This document shows positions 34,496 through 45,078 of a stretch of 64,000 nucleotides of DNA, in pieces (the first letter of the stretch is position 1; the number at the start of each line of letters is the position of its first letter). This DNA is from Dichomitus squalens LYAD-421 SS1 (lineage: Eukaryota > Basidiomycota > Agaricomycetes > Polyporales > Polyporaceae), in the NCBI RefSeq assembly GCF_000275845.1, contig NW_006766883.1, forward strand, positions 2,377,843 to 2,441,842, read 5' to 3'. The translations under genes and the position numbers were made by a program. The notes below the pieces were generated by a model, which did no database searches, was not told the origin of the DNA, and saw nothing but the letters and a program-made list of their open reading frames with translations.

Positions 34496-34672
34496 ATGCC
34501 GACCACTCGTGCGCAAGATCGTGCCGCAGCGCAAAACACCCTCAAAACTCGGAACGCGTCCGAGGACAATCAACTCGCGCCAGAGAAGCCTGCATCCAAA
34601 GCGAAGCCTGCGTCCAGAGCGAAGCCTGCATCCAAGGCGAAGAAACCCGCGTCGCAGAAGAAGACTGCCCCA
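34496..34672 (+). pseudogene. Truncated duplicate of the 35639 gene's first exon, cut by gap
   Basis: The first 177 nt of the gene at 35639-37113 (MPTTRAQDRAAAQNTLK...) recur here and run straight into the N gap. Because the whole flank is duplicated without differences, this is most likely an assembly duplicate rather than a biological pseudogene. Confidence 0.8.
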
Positions 34673-34862
34673 NNNNNNNNNNNNNNNNNNNNNNNNNNNN
34701 NNNNNNNNNNNNNNNNNNNNNNNNNNNNNNNNNNNNNNNNNNNNNNNNNNNNNNNNNNNNNNNNNNNNNNNNNNNNNNNNNNNNNNNNNNNNNNNNNNNN
34801 NNNNNNNNNNNNNNNNNNNNNNNNNNNNNNNNNNNNNNNNNNNNNNNNNNNNNNNNNNNNNN
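34673..34862. other. Assembly gap (190 N)
   Basis: A run of N bases bounded on both sides by identical sequence. No biological content can be read. Protein frames that appear to cross it are meaningless. Confidence 0.99.
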
Positions 34863-35815
34863 CGATATTCAGTAGCCATGGCGTTCGCGCAGTTCTACTA
34901 CGATCCTGCCGTCGAGTTCGAGAGGGTCCTGGACGAGCATGCGCATACCCAGGGTGCTTCCAAGGGAGGCGTCGCAAACGCAGACAAAAACACTGTCGGC
35001 GACGCCAGTGGACTCCAGTACGATGTACCTTCTGTCGTTGTAGAAGCACAGGCTCACATTCCCGCTTCAGCAATATCCCTCCATCACGTTCGCAATCCGT
35101 GGGTACCATCGGGGAGCGTCACGGTGCCAGTGGACAGTCGAAGGATACGCTGAATCGACGTTTCGTCGATACGCTGTTCAAATGGCGAGACTCTTCTTGA
35201 CGTAGCATGCTGTGGCTGGTGTTTGTCTCTGCACTTCGTCACGGTGCACGGTGCATGTGTGGGAGTAGTAGTAGCAGCAGGAGAGTAGGAGAGCATGAAG
35301 TCCATGTTAGTTGCGCGAAGTCTTGAAGCTCGTTCGTTGTACTTGTATCGCGTCACGTCCAAATCTTACATTGCACCAGTCCTTCCGTGCGCACCCCTTC
35401 TGAGGTCTCAGGCGTTCCCTCGTGTTCTGGTGCATAAGACCTCGACATACCGCGACTACCTAGAAGCATGCAGTCGCGACTGCTGGAGCGCTGACCTTGG
35501 CGGCTAACTGACCTGAGACGCGCGGTGCGCAGGTGACGTCAGTCGTCACAGAGATCTCCACAGAATTTATAGCGGCGGGCTGCCATGCAACCGCACCTCA
35601 AGGATGCGTTCCTCGTCCAATACTGCCACATTATAGCCATGCCGACCACTCGTGCGCAAGATCGTGCCGCAGCGCAAAACACCCTCAAAACTCGGAACGC
35701 GTCCGAGGACAATCAACTCGCGCCAGAGAAGCCTGCATCCAAAGCGAAGCCTGCGTCCAGAGCGAAGCCTGCATCCAAGGCGAAGAAACCCGCGTCGCAG
35801 AAGAAGACTGCCCCA
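34863..35815. repeat. Second copy of 953-bp gap-flanking repeat
   Basis: Identical to 33720-34672. It contains the second copy of the small 91-residue frame (34878-35153) and the intact start of the gene at 35639. This is the copy that continues into unique sequence on the right. Confidence 0.95.
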
Positions 35816-37113
35816 CACTCTAGGAACCAGCAGCATGCTATAGAAGTCGGCGAGAAGCGCAAGGCCGCAGACGAGGCCAAGGAAGAGGAGCCCGAAGAGC
35901 CGTCCACCAAGAAGGCCAAGACGGAGGCTGACGAGGAGAACGCGGCGGAGCAGCGTCATCCCGCAGAGAGCATGTACCAGACTGGCGAGTATACGCCTCC
36001 TTGTCATGTTGCGCCTAAATAGATTTAGTTTGTAGGCACCATCGAGCGCGGCCACATCTATTTCTTCTATCGCCCGAAGGTCGAGTTGGAAGAAGCACAC
36101 TCCATCGACGACGTCCAGCGCTTCTACATGCTTCTTGTACCGCGTCCCCCTCAGTTCGCCGCTGACGGCCCAGAGACGACTTCGAAGGCAGATGACGACG
36201 AGCAGGAATTGAACTTGATTCAAGAGGGCGCAGATGCCGTCCCTGCCCAGGAGCCCAAAGGCCAGTCGAAGAAGAAGTTCCGCTTGATCGTCGTCGGCAA
36301 GAAGTCTCTGCCTGACCCCGAGGCTAAGGGTGGAGGACGAGGCAACCAGGTGTTCTGGGGGAGCATCAGCACTATCGGCGAAGACCTCAAGAAGCTCGAA
36401 GAGGGGCTTGGGGAGTCAACGTATGAGACCAAGACTAGAGGTGAGTAACATTACTGTTACCAGCTCGGTCCTGAGTCGGATATTGACAAGGGCGGGCAGG
36501 CACGCGTCACCAAGGCGCCGCACGGCTGGCTGCGCGGGGTGCATACGCAATCGTCAACAATGAAGCGAGGACACCCTCGCAGCGCGAGACGCATCTCGGA
36601 TATCACCTCTCGCACCCGTCAGGAGATCAGCTGGGTGAAGTGCAGGAGGCGCTCGGAATCCACCAAGCCTCTTCCTTCGTGCTTAAAGTCAAGAATCCGC
36701 TTGCACCCCCGACAGGGCCTGCGCAGGTAGGCTTGCCAAAGAACCGCCGAGCAGACTACCCCGAAGAGATCCTCCGAGGCGTGTTCGGGAAAGGCGGACA
36801 GAGAGGCCGTGAGTCCTATGGGTTGAGGTTTGCGTCCTGCGAGAGACGGGAGCTGCTCGACTACGAGGGAACCGAGCTGTTGTTCATTGCGGCGCGAAGC
36901 GGCGAGGATGGGCTAGAGAAGAGCCTGGGCGAAGGCAGAGGACATGGTAAGTTTAGTCAGAAGCGGGGCGGAACATGTGTACTGATGCTCGTCACAGCTC
37001 TGGAAGAAGCGGAGAAGAACGAAGGCAAGAGTAGCATTGGCCAGGTCTTGAAGGAGCTCGCAATGGACGACGAGAAGATACCGTCTGACCCATTGGAGGG
37101 AGAGTGGGCGTAA
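35639..37113 (+). CDS. Conserved fungal nuclear-type protein (often labelled BTB-domain transcription factor-like)
   Basis: Exons: 35639-35984, 36036-36440, 36500-36946, 36998-37113; 437 residues. N-terminus is Lys/Ala-rich with repeats (KPASKAKPASRAKPASKAKK), then acidic, then the core GHIYFFYRPKVELEEAHSID with DVQRFYMLLVPRP. Further conserved-looking parts are KKKFRLIVVGKKSLPDPE, FWGSISTIGEDL, RGAYAIVNNEART and GYHLSHPSGDQLGEVQEALG. I recall this core from fungal proteins annotated as BTB-domain transcription factors, although I see no BTB fold motif myself. Intron 1 seems to use a GC donor (ctg/gcgagt at 35985). Its function is unknown; the basic tail suggests nuclear or nucleic-acid association. 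A second possible ATG lies 54 nt upstream. Confidence 0.8.
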
Positions 37114-37377
37114 GCAGATTCACTGAAAGACGCAACCAGGGGAAAGACCGTAACTAGAGAAGTAAATCTTACCGTGTACAATACCTTCTCTTCGGGTGTA
37201 ACACTATACACTACGTCTTGTTGTATGTTACGGCGAAACCTGATCGACATGCGTGGCTGCGTTTTTGTTGGGTGCTTGTGAAGCAAGCGATGAACGAAGC
37301 TTTCAGGGTATACATCGTGCGGTGTCGTGACAAATACAGCATCCTATTATACAGAGCGTCCGGATTGACATGGACAG

Positions 37378-38203
37378 CTACTGCGATTCTGACTCTTCGT
37401 TGTCCGTGTTGACTCTGAGTACCTTGACCCACTCCCGGTAATTGAATTGGCCGTTCCTCGTGAAAGGACCCTTCAACAGCTTGTCGATCTAGAGGCATCC
37501 ATCAGCTACCCTCGGCATGCGTTTCCTCCAGGGAAGCAAGCTGTCGTCCTCTTCCCACCACTGACTGGGCAAATGCTCACCTCATGCTCGTCCATCCGCT
37601 CACCGACATCCCCGAGCCACTTCCGGATCTCGTCGCACTTCACGAAGCCCGTGTCCCCTTCGTCGAAGCACTCGAACGCAGCAACGAGCTCAGAGTCTGC
37701 GTCAAAGTCATAGAGGTGCTCGCCCATCATCGTCAGAAACATCGGGAACGTGATACCGCGGTCGGACCCGCCATCGTCCGAGGGGCCCCGGGAGTGCGAC
37801 CCGCCCAGACTGCCGCGTCGGTCGCCCGGGCGGTCAGCGAGCAGTTGTTCGAGTGTCGAGCGGGAGGGCGATATGCCTGGCCGGTCACGGGATGTGGTAC
37901 AGCGGGAGGGAGGGAGCGCAGGACGTATTCAATTCAGTGGCTCGGCACTCTTACGCCGAGACTGCGATGTAACGCACCCAGCGAGCTGAATATGTGCTTC
38001 AGGTCCTGCTCTCCGACAATCCCGTCGCCGTCGTGGTCTATGAGCGAGAACGCCTCCCGGAACTGCTGGATCTGGGGAGGGGAGAAGAGCGAGAACACGC
38101 CGGAGGGCTCGCGTCGTGCTCTCGACTTCTGTGCCTTCGTGAGCTTAGAAGGCGAGTTTGTCGGTGTTATGTCCGCAGACAAGCCGTAAGGGTAGCGCGA
38201 CAT
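37378..38203 (-). CDS. rlc1: Myosin II regulatory light chain (EF-hand)
   Basis: EF-hand light chain that binds the myosin II neck and supports cytokinetic ring contraction. Exons: 38203-37978, 37876-37581, 37488-37378; 210 residues. The N-terminus has the basic-then-Ser-Gly-Val-Phe element (SRARREPSGVFSLF) that surrounds the phosphorylatable serine in light chains. EF-hand 1 reads LIDHDGDGIVGEQDL, a good calcium loop. Later hands are degenerate (CFDEGDTGFVKCDEI; GPFTRNGQFNYREW), as typical. A Gly/Ser/Arg-rich insertion of about 30 residues sits between EF-hand 1 and the MFLTMMGEHL segment. Introns (101 and 92 bp) are longer than most here. Convergent with the gene at 35639. Confidence 0.87.
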
Positions 38204-38463
38204 GGCAATGGAGGACAGTTGAAGTTATAGGACAGGGCAGACAGACGAATGAAGGGTAAATGGACGACGGCAAACGGTGTTGAGTTCAATAGGCGCTGAA
38301 CGGGTTATTGAACAGGGCCTCCGACGCACTACTCGACGAAAATGGAAGTTATCGTGGTCTATACGAAACTGAAACATCGACCCCAAACCGGAAAGTCAAG
38401 CAGTACATATGTTCCCGAATATTGGCGACATAATAACAGAGTCGTTGAGGAAAGTATTCGCGA

Positions 38464-39505
38464 TCATTTCGCTTTAGCTAGAACCACCCTCTTCTTCTCC
38501 ACCAATGACTGCCACAAGTAGCGCAGCAATACCCCTCTAGGAACCACTGAAGCTATGAATGGGACAAGTGTGGAACCAGAGCCAACTCCAAACGACCTCG
38601 GTGGTTTCGCTTCCAGAGTAGGTTTGACAACGCCACGAGCATACTCGTCCAAGGGTGTCGCCGCCTTGACCTCAGGGCGGTCGGGGTTGAAGTCTTCGCG
38701 GATGACGTCTACATAGTCTCCATAGATCCTCAAGCTGGGTACGCCGACGTTCTGAGCCATGTTGTTGATGATTTTTGACGCTGCGCCGCCTGAGTCGACG
38801 AGGACGACCGAGATATTGAAAGGGAGGCATTCCATGTAGAGAGCTTCGGTGACGGAGTGGACCGCCGCCTTTGAGGCAGAGTATATCCCCGCAAATGGAA
38901 ATGTCCTGTTGTCACCAACGGTTCATAAAGAATTACGGGAAGTGGTATGATCACGTACACATGTGCAAGTATGGAACCCATATTCACGATTGTACCGCTC
39001 TTCCTGGCAGCCATATACGGGATTACGGCTCTGCACACGCGGACTATCCCGAATACGTTCGTGTCAAACGTCTTCTGGAGACGATCGAGTTCGACTTCTA
39101 CGACTGGACCTATATGGCACATGTCGCTTCAGCATCAAGACAGTGTCACAACTTGAGATTGTTTGCTAACCTGAACAAGTCATTCCGGCGTTATTGACGA
39201 GAAAATCTATGCGACCGTCCTTCTCGATGATATAGTTGACGACGGCATCGATAGAGATTTGGTCCGTAACGTCTAGTTGCAAAAGCTCGATACTGCCGTG
39301 TGTGAATCCGTGCATGGCTTCCAGTCTCCTCGCCGTGGCGTAGACCTTGCAGCCCCTCGAGGCGTACTCTTCGCATCTGCGAGACAGGGCAAGGGAAACA
39401 GGGTTAGCGTCAAGCGGGCGAAGGACTGCAGACTCCTCACAGAGCTGCACCAATTCCTCCCTGAGAGCATCCGGTGACTAGAACGATCTTCTGTGTACTG
39501 GACAT
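38464..39505 (-). CDS. Short-chain dehydrogenase, AYR1-like (copy 1)
   Basis: Exons: 39505-39441 (65), 39376-39171 (206), 39109-38959 (151), 38905-38464 (442 nt); 287 residues. NADP-binding VTGCSQGGIGAALCEEYA, LDVTD, NNAG, and the catalytic Ser...YSASK set (IYSASKAAVHSVTEALYMEC) are all present. Closest remembered family is the fungal NADPH-dependent 1-acyl-dihydroxyacetone-phosphate reductase AYR1 on lipid droplets/ER; the hydrophobic C-terminus (LVPFIASVVPRGVLLRYLWQ) fits membrane association. Exact substrate is uncertain. The exon lengths and phases match those of the second copy at 43656-44682, showing common descent. Divergent from the GMC oxidoreductase. Confidence 0.86.
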
Positions 39506-41214
39506 TCCGGCGAAGTGGGCGAGTCCGGATGATTGAGGAATGGCATGGTTAGCTTTTATACCGTCCAGTCCTTTCAGTGACGCTGGGAAAGATTGGCACT
39601 CTGGATCCCTTGGTCGACTATGACCACAACATGATCCCGTCTGCGCTTCCTCTTCCTGACTATTCTTCATGTCACCCTGATATAGTGGGATACACTGATT
39701 CTGACGGGCGTATCTCCGACAAAGGTCCTTAGTCAATTTACCATCCTACGCTTCTCCCGGTTTCGGCGATAAAGGAGTACTGAGGGGGCTTCAATATGCA
39801 GGAGGAACACGCCCTTATTCATGCTCGGATCCCGCCGATCCCGCGGAACGACTTCGATGTATGTCACCGCCCGAGGCGCTTCCCTGACCGTGAAGCGCGA
39901 AGACAGCTTCTGGATCACCTAAAGGGGCTGGATGACACGCAATGTTGTAGTCAGACATTCGTAATTGAGCTGAGACCGATACGAGTATGAACAAGAGAAG
40001 TACTCGCAGTGAGATCGCTTAGTTCGTTCGCGAAACGTGGTCCCCCATACGCCCGTACACCGAGGCTCGTTGCGCCAAGTGAGTTGTATTTTCGTGCCAT
40101 GCACTGACCATATGGCAAGGAGGAGCATAGTGTTGACGGTGCTATGCTGACTAGACTTTCTGAGGATACTGTAAGCTTGTTCCTTTATTTCAGCCGTCGT
40201 GTCACATAGAGACTGTACAAGACAAACCGAAATCGGCATCATGTTGCTCCTGCTTTTTTTCAAAACGCGCAGAATTTGTAGCTGTCCGGAGCGGTGTTTG
40301 ACCGGACGACTCCGGAAGCGACGAGCATGACGACAATGTGGAGGCCCGGGAACTCGAATGCGTGTGAGATTGCTCTGGCTGAAGCGTGCACGCCGCCGCA
40401 TGGGACTCTGTAGTCTTTAGGGGTGGGTGGTCAGCATAACTGGGCCCTCCGTTATATTGAGTATCGTCTTGGATGCATCATGAAATTCTGCCAGCTGCCA
40501 AAATTCGGACAGTACTTGGCTACTCGAATTGGACGCCCTGGTGGCTCCACTGTTTGTCCATGTTTCCGCACATAGGCGTTAATACTCGGTCGCAACTTGC
40601 CGTGCTGTATCGATACGTCCAGCATGTCTATCGACCCGCCGAACGCGGCGGATTGTCAAGGCCTCACTGTAGGAGGTGCATCGTTACTGCTCAAATTCTC
40701 ATGTCGCTCGGTTCCGATGTGCCGAGTGGCCGTGACGCTCACCAGTCTCCTGGGGTGCTGACAACCTACTATTGTACTCAGATATCATTGAGGTCTCATC
40801 GCAACTTCTCCCGCGTTTACCGTGAACATCGGCCTGCGGTTTTGGGAGAGGCGCCCCTCCCGTGGTCTTGTGGCCATTCTGATGTACACTCTTCATCATC
40901 TTCCGTTGACCGTCATCACCTAGGAAGGTTGTCTCCAGTCTTCCCGAACCTATCCAACGAGCTCAACAGCATCCGTTCTTACAGCAAATCCTCGACCATC
41001 ATGGAGATCCCATACACGGTCCTCTTCTCTCTCCGATCCGGCCCCGCTCCTGTCAACGCACACCGTCAGCATATTCTAGACCTAGTGTTGTTTGACAATT
41101 GTGCCATGCGTGTCCGAAAAACACCGTGCGGTTGTCGACCACTTAAGACACTCGACCTCACGAGAATCGTCACCTCCTTGGACAACCCAGCTTGCTTTCA
41201 CAGCTGCTCTCGGC
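39506..41214. other. 1.7-kb spacer between SDR copy 1 and GMC gene
   Basis: A 261-codon frame (40473-41258) exists but has no motif, is Ser/His/Arg-rich and overlaps the GMC start in another frame, so I do not call it. The region probably contains the two divergent promoters. Confidence 0.45.
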
Positions 41215-43474
41215 ATGCACAGGAGCTTTCTAGTAGTCCTCTCGGCCGTGGCGGCTAACCTGGGGCTGGCAAGCGCAGCACTGTTCACGGACCCTGCCGA
41301 CATACTTGCAGACAAACAGTATCATTATATTGTGGTGGGCGCAGGACCTGGGGGAAGCGTCGTCGCAAGCCGCCTCTCGGAAGACCCTCAGACAAACGTC
41401 TTGCTTATCGAAGCCGGTCCGAGGCGGGTACTGTGTCTTCAGGGGTGGTACTCTTAGGACTGACGCTCAGGACGCAGCGACGAAGGAGTCTTACCGATTG
41501 AAGTTCCTTACCTGGCATATGAGCTGCAGCCTAACACGACTTATGATTGGAACTACACGACGACCCCTCAGACAGGTTTAGATGGCCGGGCGGTCATATA
41601 CTCACGAGGGCGCGTTCTCGGTGGCAGCTCTAGCATAAGTAGGCTACGTGATACCTTTCTTGACTGGCAATCACTCATGTGTTCCTAACAGATGTTATGG
41701 CTTACACACGAAGCTCTAGAGATGACTTTGACAGATATGCCGCTGTTGGCGGAGACCAAGGGTGGTCTTGGGATGCCATCGAACCCTACTACAGAAAGGT
41801 CTGGAGCCTCGGCACCGAATATCTGCGCTGGACTCCTGGGCTTATATATCATCTCAGCTTGAGCACCTGGTTCCGCCGGTCGACCATCACAATACGAGCG
41901 GTCAAGTCGAATGGCAGATCCACGGCACTCGCGGTCCGCTCAACATCACCGTCGCCAACGCACCGTTCCCCATCGACTCCCACGTGGTCGCCACCACACA
42001 AGAACTCAGTGAGGAATACCCGTATAACGAGGACATGAACTCAGGCTATCCCTTGGGAATCGGTTTGTGCCCCTTCTCTTCATCCTGTTACAAAGGCCAG
42101 CTGACCTTCGCACCTTGCGGTGGTAGGGTGGGCACAGGCCACATACGGGAACGGCATCCGCGCGACAGCGTCCTCGTCTTACATTCGCCCAGTGATATCT
42201 CGGCCCAACCTCGACGTTCTAATAAACACGATCACGACGAAGATCCTCAGAAGCAGGCACAGCGACGAGAGCGGGGTTCCAGTATTCTCCGGCGTCGAGG
42301 TCGCGCAGTCGAGCACATGTACGCCATCTCGTTCTCCTTCACACGGACGTCGCGTTCAGATGCGTCCTCTCAGCGCCCACGTTCGCCTTCAACGCGACGA
42401 AGGAGGTGATACTGTCAGCGGGGGCGATCAACACGCCCCAGCTGCTCCTGCTCTCCGGGATCGGCCCCCGCGCGCACCTCGCCTCCCTCGGGATTGAGAC
42501 CGTCGTCGACCTGCCCGCCGTGGGGCAGAACCTCATGGACCACCCCCGCGTGGGCAACCAGTTCAGCGTCGCGAGCGCGCAAGACGACCCGGGCGACACC
42601 ATAGGGCGGAACAGCACACTCTTCGACGAGCTGCTGCAGGAATGGGAGGAGCAGCGGCAAGGGGTGATGACCAACGGGGGCACGAACCACATCGGCTGGC
42701 TGCGGTTGCCGGCGGACGATCCGATTTGGGAGACAGAGGAGGACCCGAGCGCGGGCCCGGCCGCGCCGCACTATGAGTTTCTGTTCAGAGTGAGTTCTTC
42801 CGTAATGGGACGGTGCGGTGCGCGCTGCAAACAACAATCGCTCTGACCCGTCCCTATGCTTTAGCCCGCCTTCGCGTCGTCGATCCCAGGCACGCCCACG
42901 CCCGCAACGGGGAACTTCATGACCGTCCTCGCGGTGCTCGTCTCCCCCACCTCCACCGGCTCCGTCACGCTCTCTTCCGCTTCCCCCTTCGCGCCGCCCG
43001 TCATCGACCCCGCGTTCCTCAGCACCCCGTTCGACGTCTACACGATGCGCGCCGCGATCCGCTCCGCCGCGCGCTTCGTCTCGTCCGCACAAACGTGGGA
43101 CGGCTTCGTCACCGGGCAGGGGGCGGGCTTCGCCGACGTGGACCTGAACGATGACGCGGCGGTGGACAAGTGGGCGCGGGCGCAGGCGTCGACGATATGG
43201 CACCCGACGGGCACTGCGAGGATGGGTGGCTGTGGGTACGTGGAGGAAGGAAGCGTGGTCGATCCGGACCTGAGGGTGAGGGGAACGGAGGGGTTGCGGG
43301 TCGTCGATGCGAGCGTTTTCGTGAGGGTTTGCTTTTGGTTTCTACTTTCTTGCGGAGCACTGAATTCGCGTTTGTGGGTAGCCATTCATTCCCGCGGCGC
43401 ATCCGCAGGCGGCAGTCTACGCGTTCGCGGAGCGTGCGGCAGATCTCATCAAGAGCGGAAGACGATTTTGCTGA
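41215..43474 (+). CDS. Secreted GMC oxidoreductase, aryl-alcohol oxidase-like (AA3)
   Basis: FAD-dependent alcohol oxidase/dehydrogenase; such enzymes supply H2O2 or reduce quinones during lignocellulose decay. Exons: 41215-41416, 41471-41638, 41692-41798, 41858-42062, 42127-42318, 42374-42789, 42865-43320, 43382-43474; 612 residues. Signal peptide [20 protein letters not shown]. Rossmann motif [15 protein letters not shown], then [17 protein letters not shown] (GMC signature 1), [16 protein letters not shown] (signature 2). Catalytic His pair lies in [11 protein letters not shown] and [17 protein letters not shown]. The first intron begins gtccga, a weak donor, but only this joins [16 protein letters not shown] in frame. 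The substrate (aryl alcohols versus others) cannot be fixed from sequence. It sits between two AYR1-like dehydrogenases. Confidence 0.9.
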
Positions 43475-43655
43475 CGGGCAGGAATGGGGACTTGTGTCTC
43501 GACAGCGGATTTGGATGGGTATGTTGCGCAGTCATAGAGCATCGGCGACACGTATGAGTGACAATTGTAGTGCTGGATTTTGTAAGGTGCGCTCGCCAAG
43601 GCTACAAGTTCTGCATGGGCGCATAAAGCGAACGATGCGAACCCACTACAGATGA

Positions 43656-44682
43656 TCACTTCTTGTTTTGCGCTGCCTTCCGCGGCCCCTCACCCAGAGT
43701 GCTCCAGAAATAGTCCAAAACCCATGTACGAGGCAACCATTCAAATATTTTGTACCACGATGTCATCGTGCCCTCACTCATGTATCTCGGCGGCTTGGGC
43801 TGCAGGAGAGCGTTCACCGTTTTCTGCGCAAACACCTCCGTGGGCATGGGGTTGCTCTCCTGACTCCAGGTCATCTTCTTAAGGATGGAGTCGTAGTAGT
43901 CCTGGTACAGGCTGTCTGGGGGCAGCCGGATGCCGCGCACGGCCTGGTTGGTGGCGATGTTGGACTTGACGGCGCCAGGGGCGAGGAGGACGACGTGGAT
44001 GTTGAACGGGGTGCACTCCATGTATAGCACGTCGGTGAGGGAGTGCAGCGCGGCTTTCGTGGCGCAGTAGACTCCGTTCCAGGGGTTCGGTCTGGGAGAC
44101 GACTGGTGAGGTTGGAGCGGAAAAGACACGGCTACTGTGGACGTACATGTTGCCACCGACCGAGCCCACGTTCACGATGGTGCCACGCTTGCGGGAGGTC
44201 ATGTGTGGGATGACTGCCCTTGCGGTGCGGATTGTGGCGAAGACGTTCGTCTCGAATATGCGCACGATGTCGTCCATGTCGACGTCGATGAGGGGTGCTG
44301 GGTGAACGTGTCTCAGCACACGATACCAGATAGCCTGTGTGGCGAACAGTGGCAAACTCACAACTGGTGCTCGCCCCAGCGTTGTTCACGAGTATGTCTA
44401 TCTGACCTTCTTCGGCGATGATGGTCTGCACGACTTTCGTCACGTCGTCATCTTTCGTCACATCCAGCGGAAGGCGACGGACACCGTCGTGGCTGAAGCC
44501 GTCCATGGACTCGGGTCGGCGTGCGGTCGCATACACCACGCATCCCTTTGCGGCGAACTCCTCGCATCTGTGAGAGTGGGTCAGCGTCCGAGCGAGCGTT
44601 GAGTTCGTTGAACATACAGTGCGAAGCCGATGCCGCCCTTTGAACAACCTGTGACGAGAACGACGGTTTTGCGACTAGACAT
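43656..44682 (-). CDS. Short-chain dehydrogenase, AYR1-like (copy 2)
   Basis: Exons: 44682-44618 (65), 44567-44362 (206), 44297-44147 (151), 44091-43656 (436 nt); 285 residues. Motifs are VTGCSKGGIGFALCEEFA (cofactor), LDVTKDDD, NNAG, and the catalytic GVYCATKAALHSLTDVLYME. It is clearly a paralogue of copy 1 at 38464-39505: the first three exons have identical length and phase, and whole segments correspond (CEEFAAKGCVVYATARRPES versus CEEYASRGCKVYATARRLEA). The C-terminal half differs more (IRLPPDSLYQDYYDSILKKM), hinting at altered substrate. It is convergent with the GMC gene (182 bp) and divergent from FCP1. Confidence 0.88.
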
Positions 44683-45078
44683 GTCGGAATGAAGAGAGCA
44701 GCAGGAGCGGGATCTACAATTGAATCAGGCTGGGAGCCTGAAGAAGCGGCATGCGTGAGAGTCGGGCGAGGGGGGATCGGAAGCGGGCAGATCATTGCAG
44801 AGCAAGGTGTCGTCCATCAGCCCAGCCCAGCCCAGTCCGGGAAACTCGGGGTACTATTCATGCGCAAACGTACACGAGGCGTCTGGGAACATGAGCCCAG
44901 TCCGGCGTCGAGTAGGTGGCGCCCAAATAGAGCACAACACGGCAGGCGCCTCCGGGACGCGGCACCGGTCACCTTGTTGTGTGCATGCCTACCTCGACCG
45001 CCGCATTTCGTCGTGGATTTCCCTCAGCGCGGATATAGGGCCCTTCGCGCCCGATTCTGACCACCCTAGCCGACGCTC
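44683..45078. promoter_or_regulatory. Divergent promoter region SDR copy 2 / FCP1
   Basis: 396 bp between head-to-head start codons. A short agcccagcccagcccag repeat near 44819 is visible. No TATA box is evident. Confidence 0.4.

Larger units (their letters stand above)
33720..34672. repeat. First copy of 953-bp direct repeat flanking the N gap
   Basis: Positions 33720-34672 appear base-for-base identical to 34863-35815 (offset 1143). The copy starts at cgatattcagtagcc and stops exactly at the first N. The identical copy starts at the first base after the N run. This geometry is what an unresolved overlap between two contigs produces. Confidence 0.95.

Noticed and set aside
34424..35200. Long reading frames crossing 34673-34862
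   Set aside because: They translate N bases; the continuity is artificial.
33720..35815. A true tandem segmental duplication with two copies of the small gene
   Set aside because: The copies appear identical and break exactly at the N run on both sides, which fits a contig overlap much better than biology.
40473..41258. 261-codon frame upstream of the GMC gene
   Set aside because: No domain, no splice or codon support, and it overlaps the GMC signal peptide in another frame.
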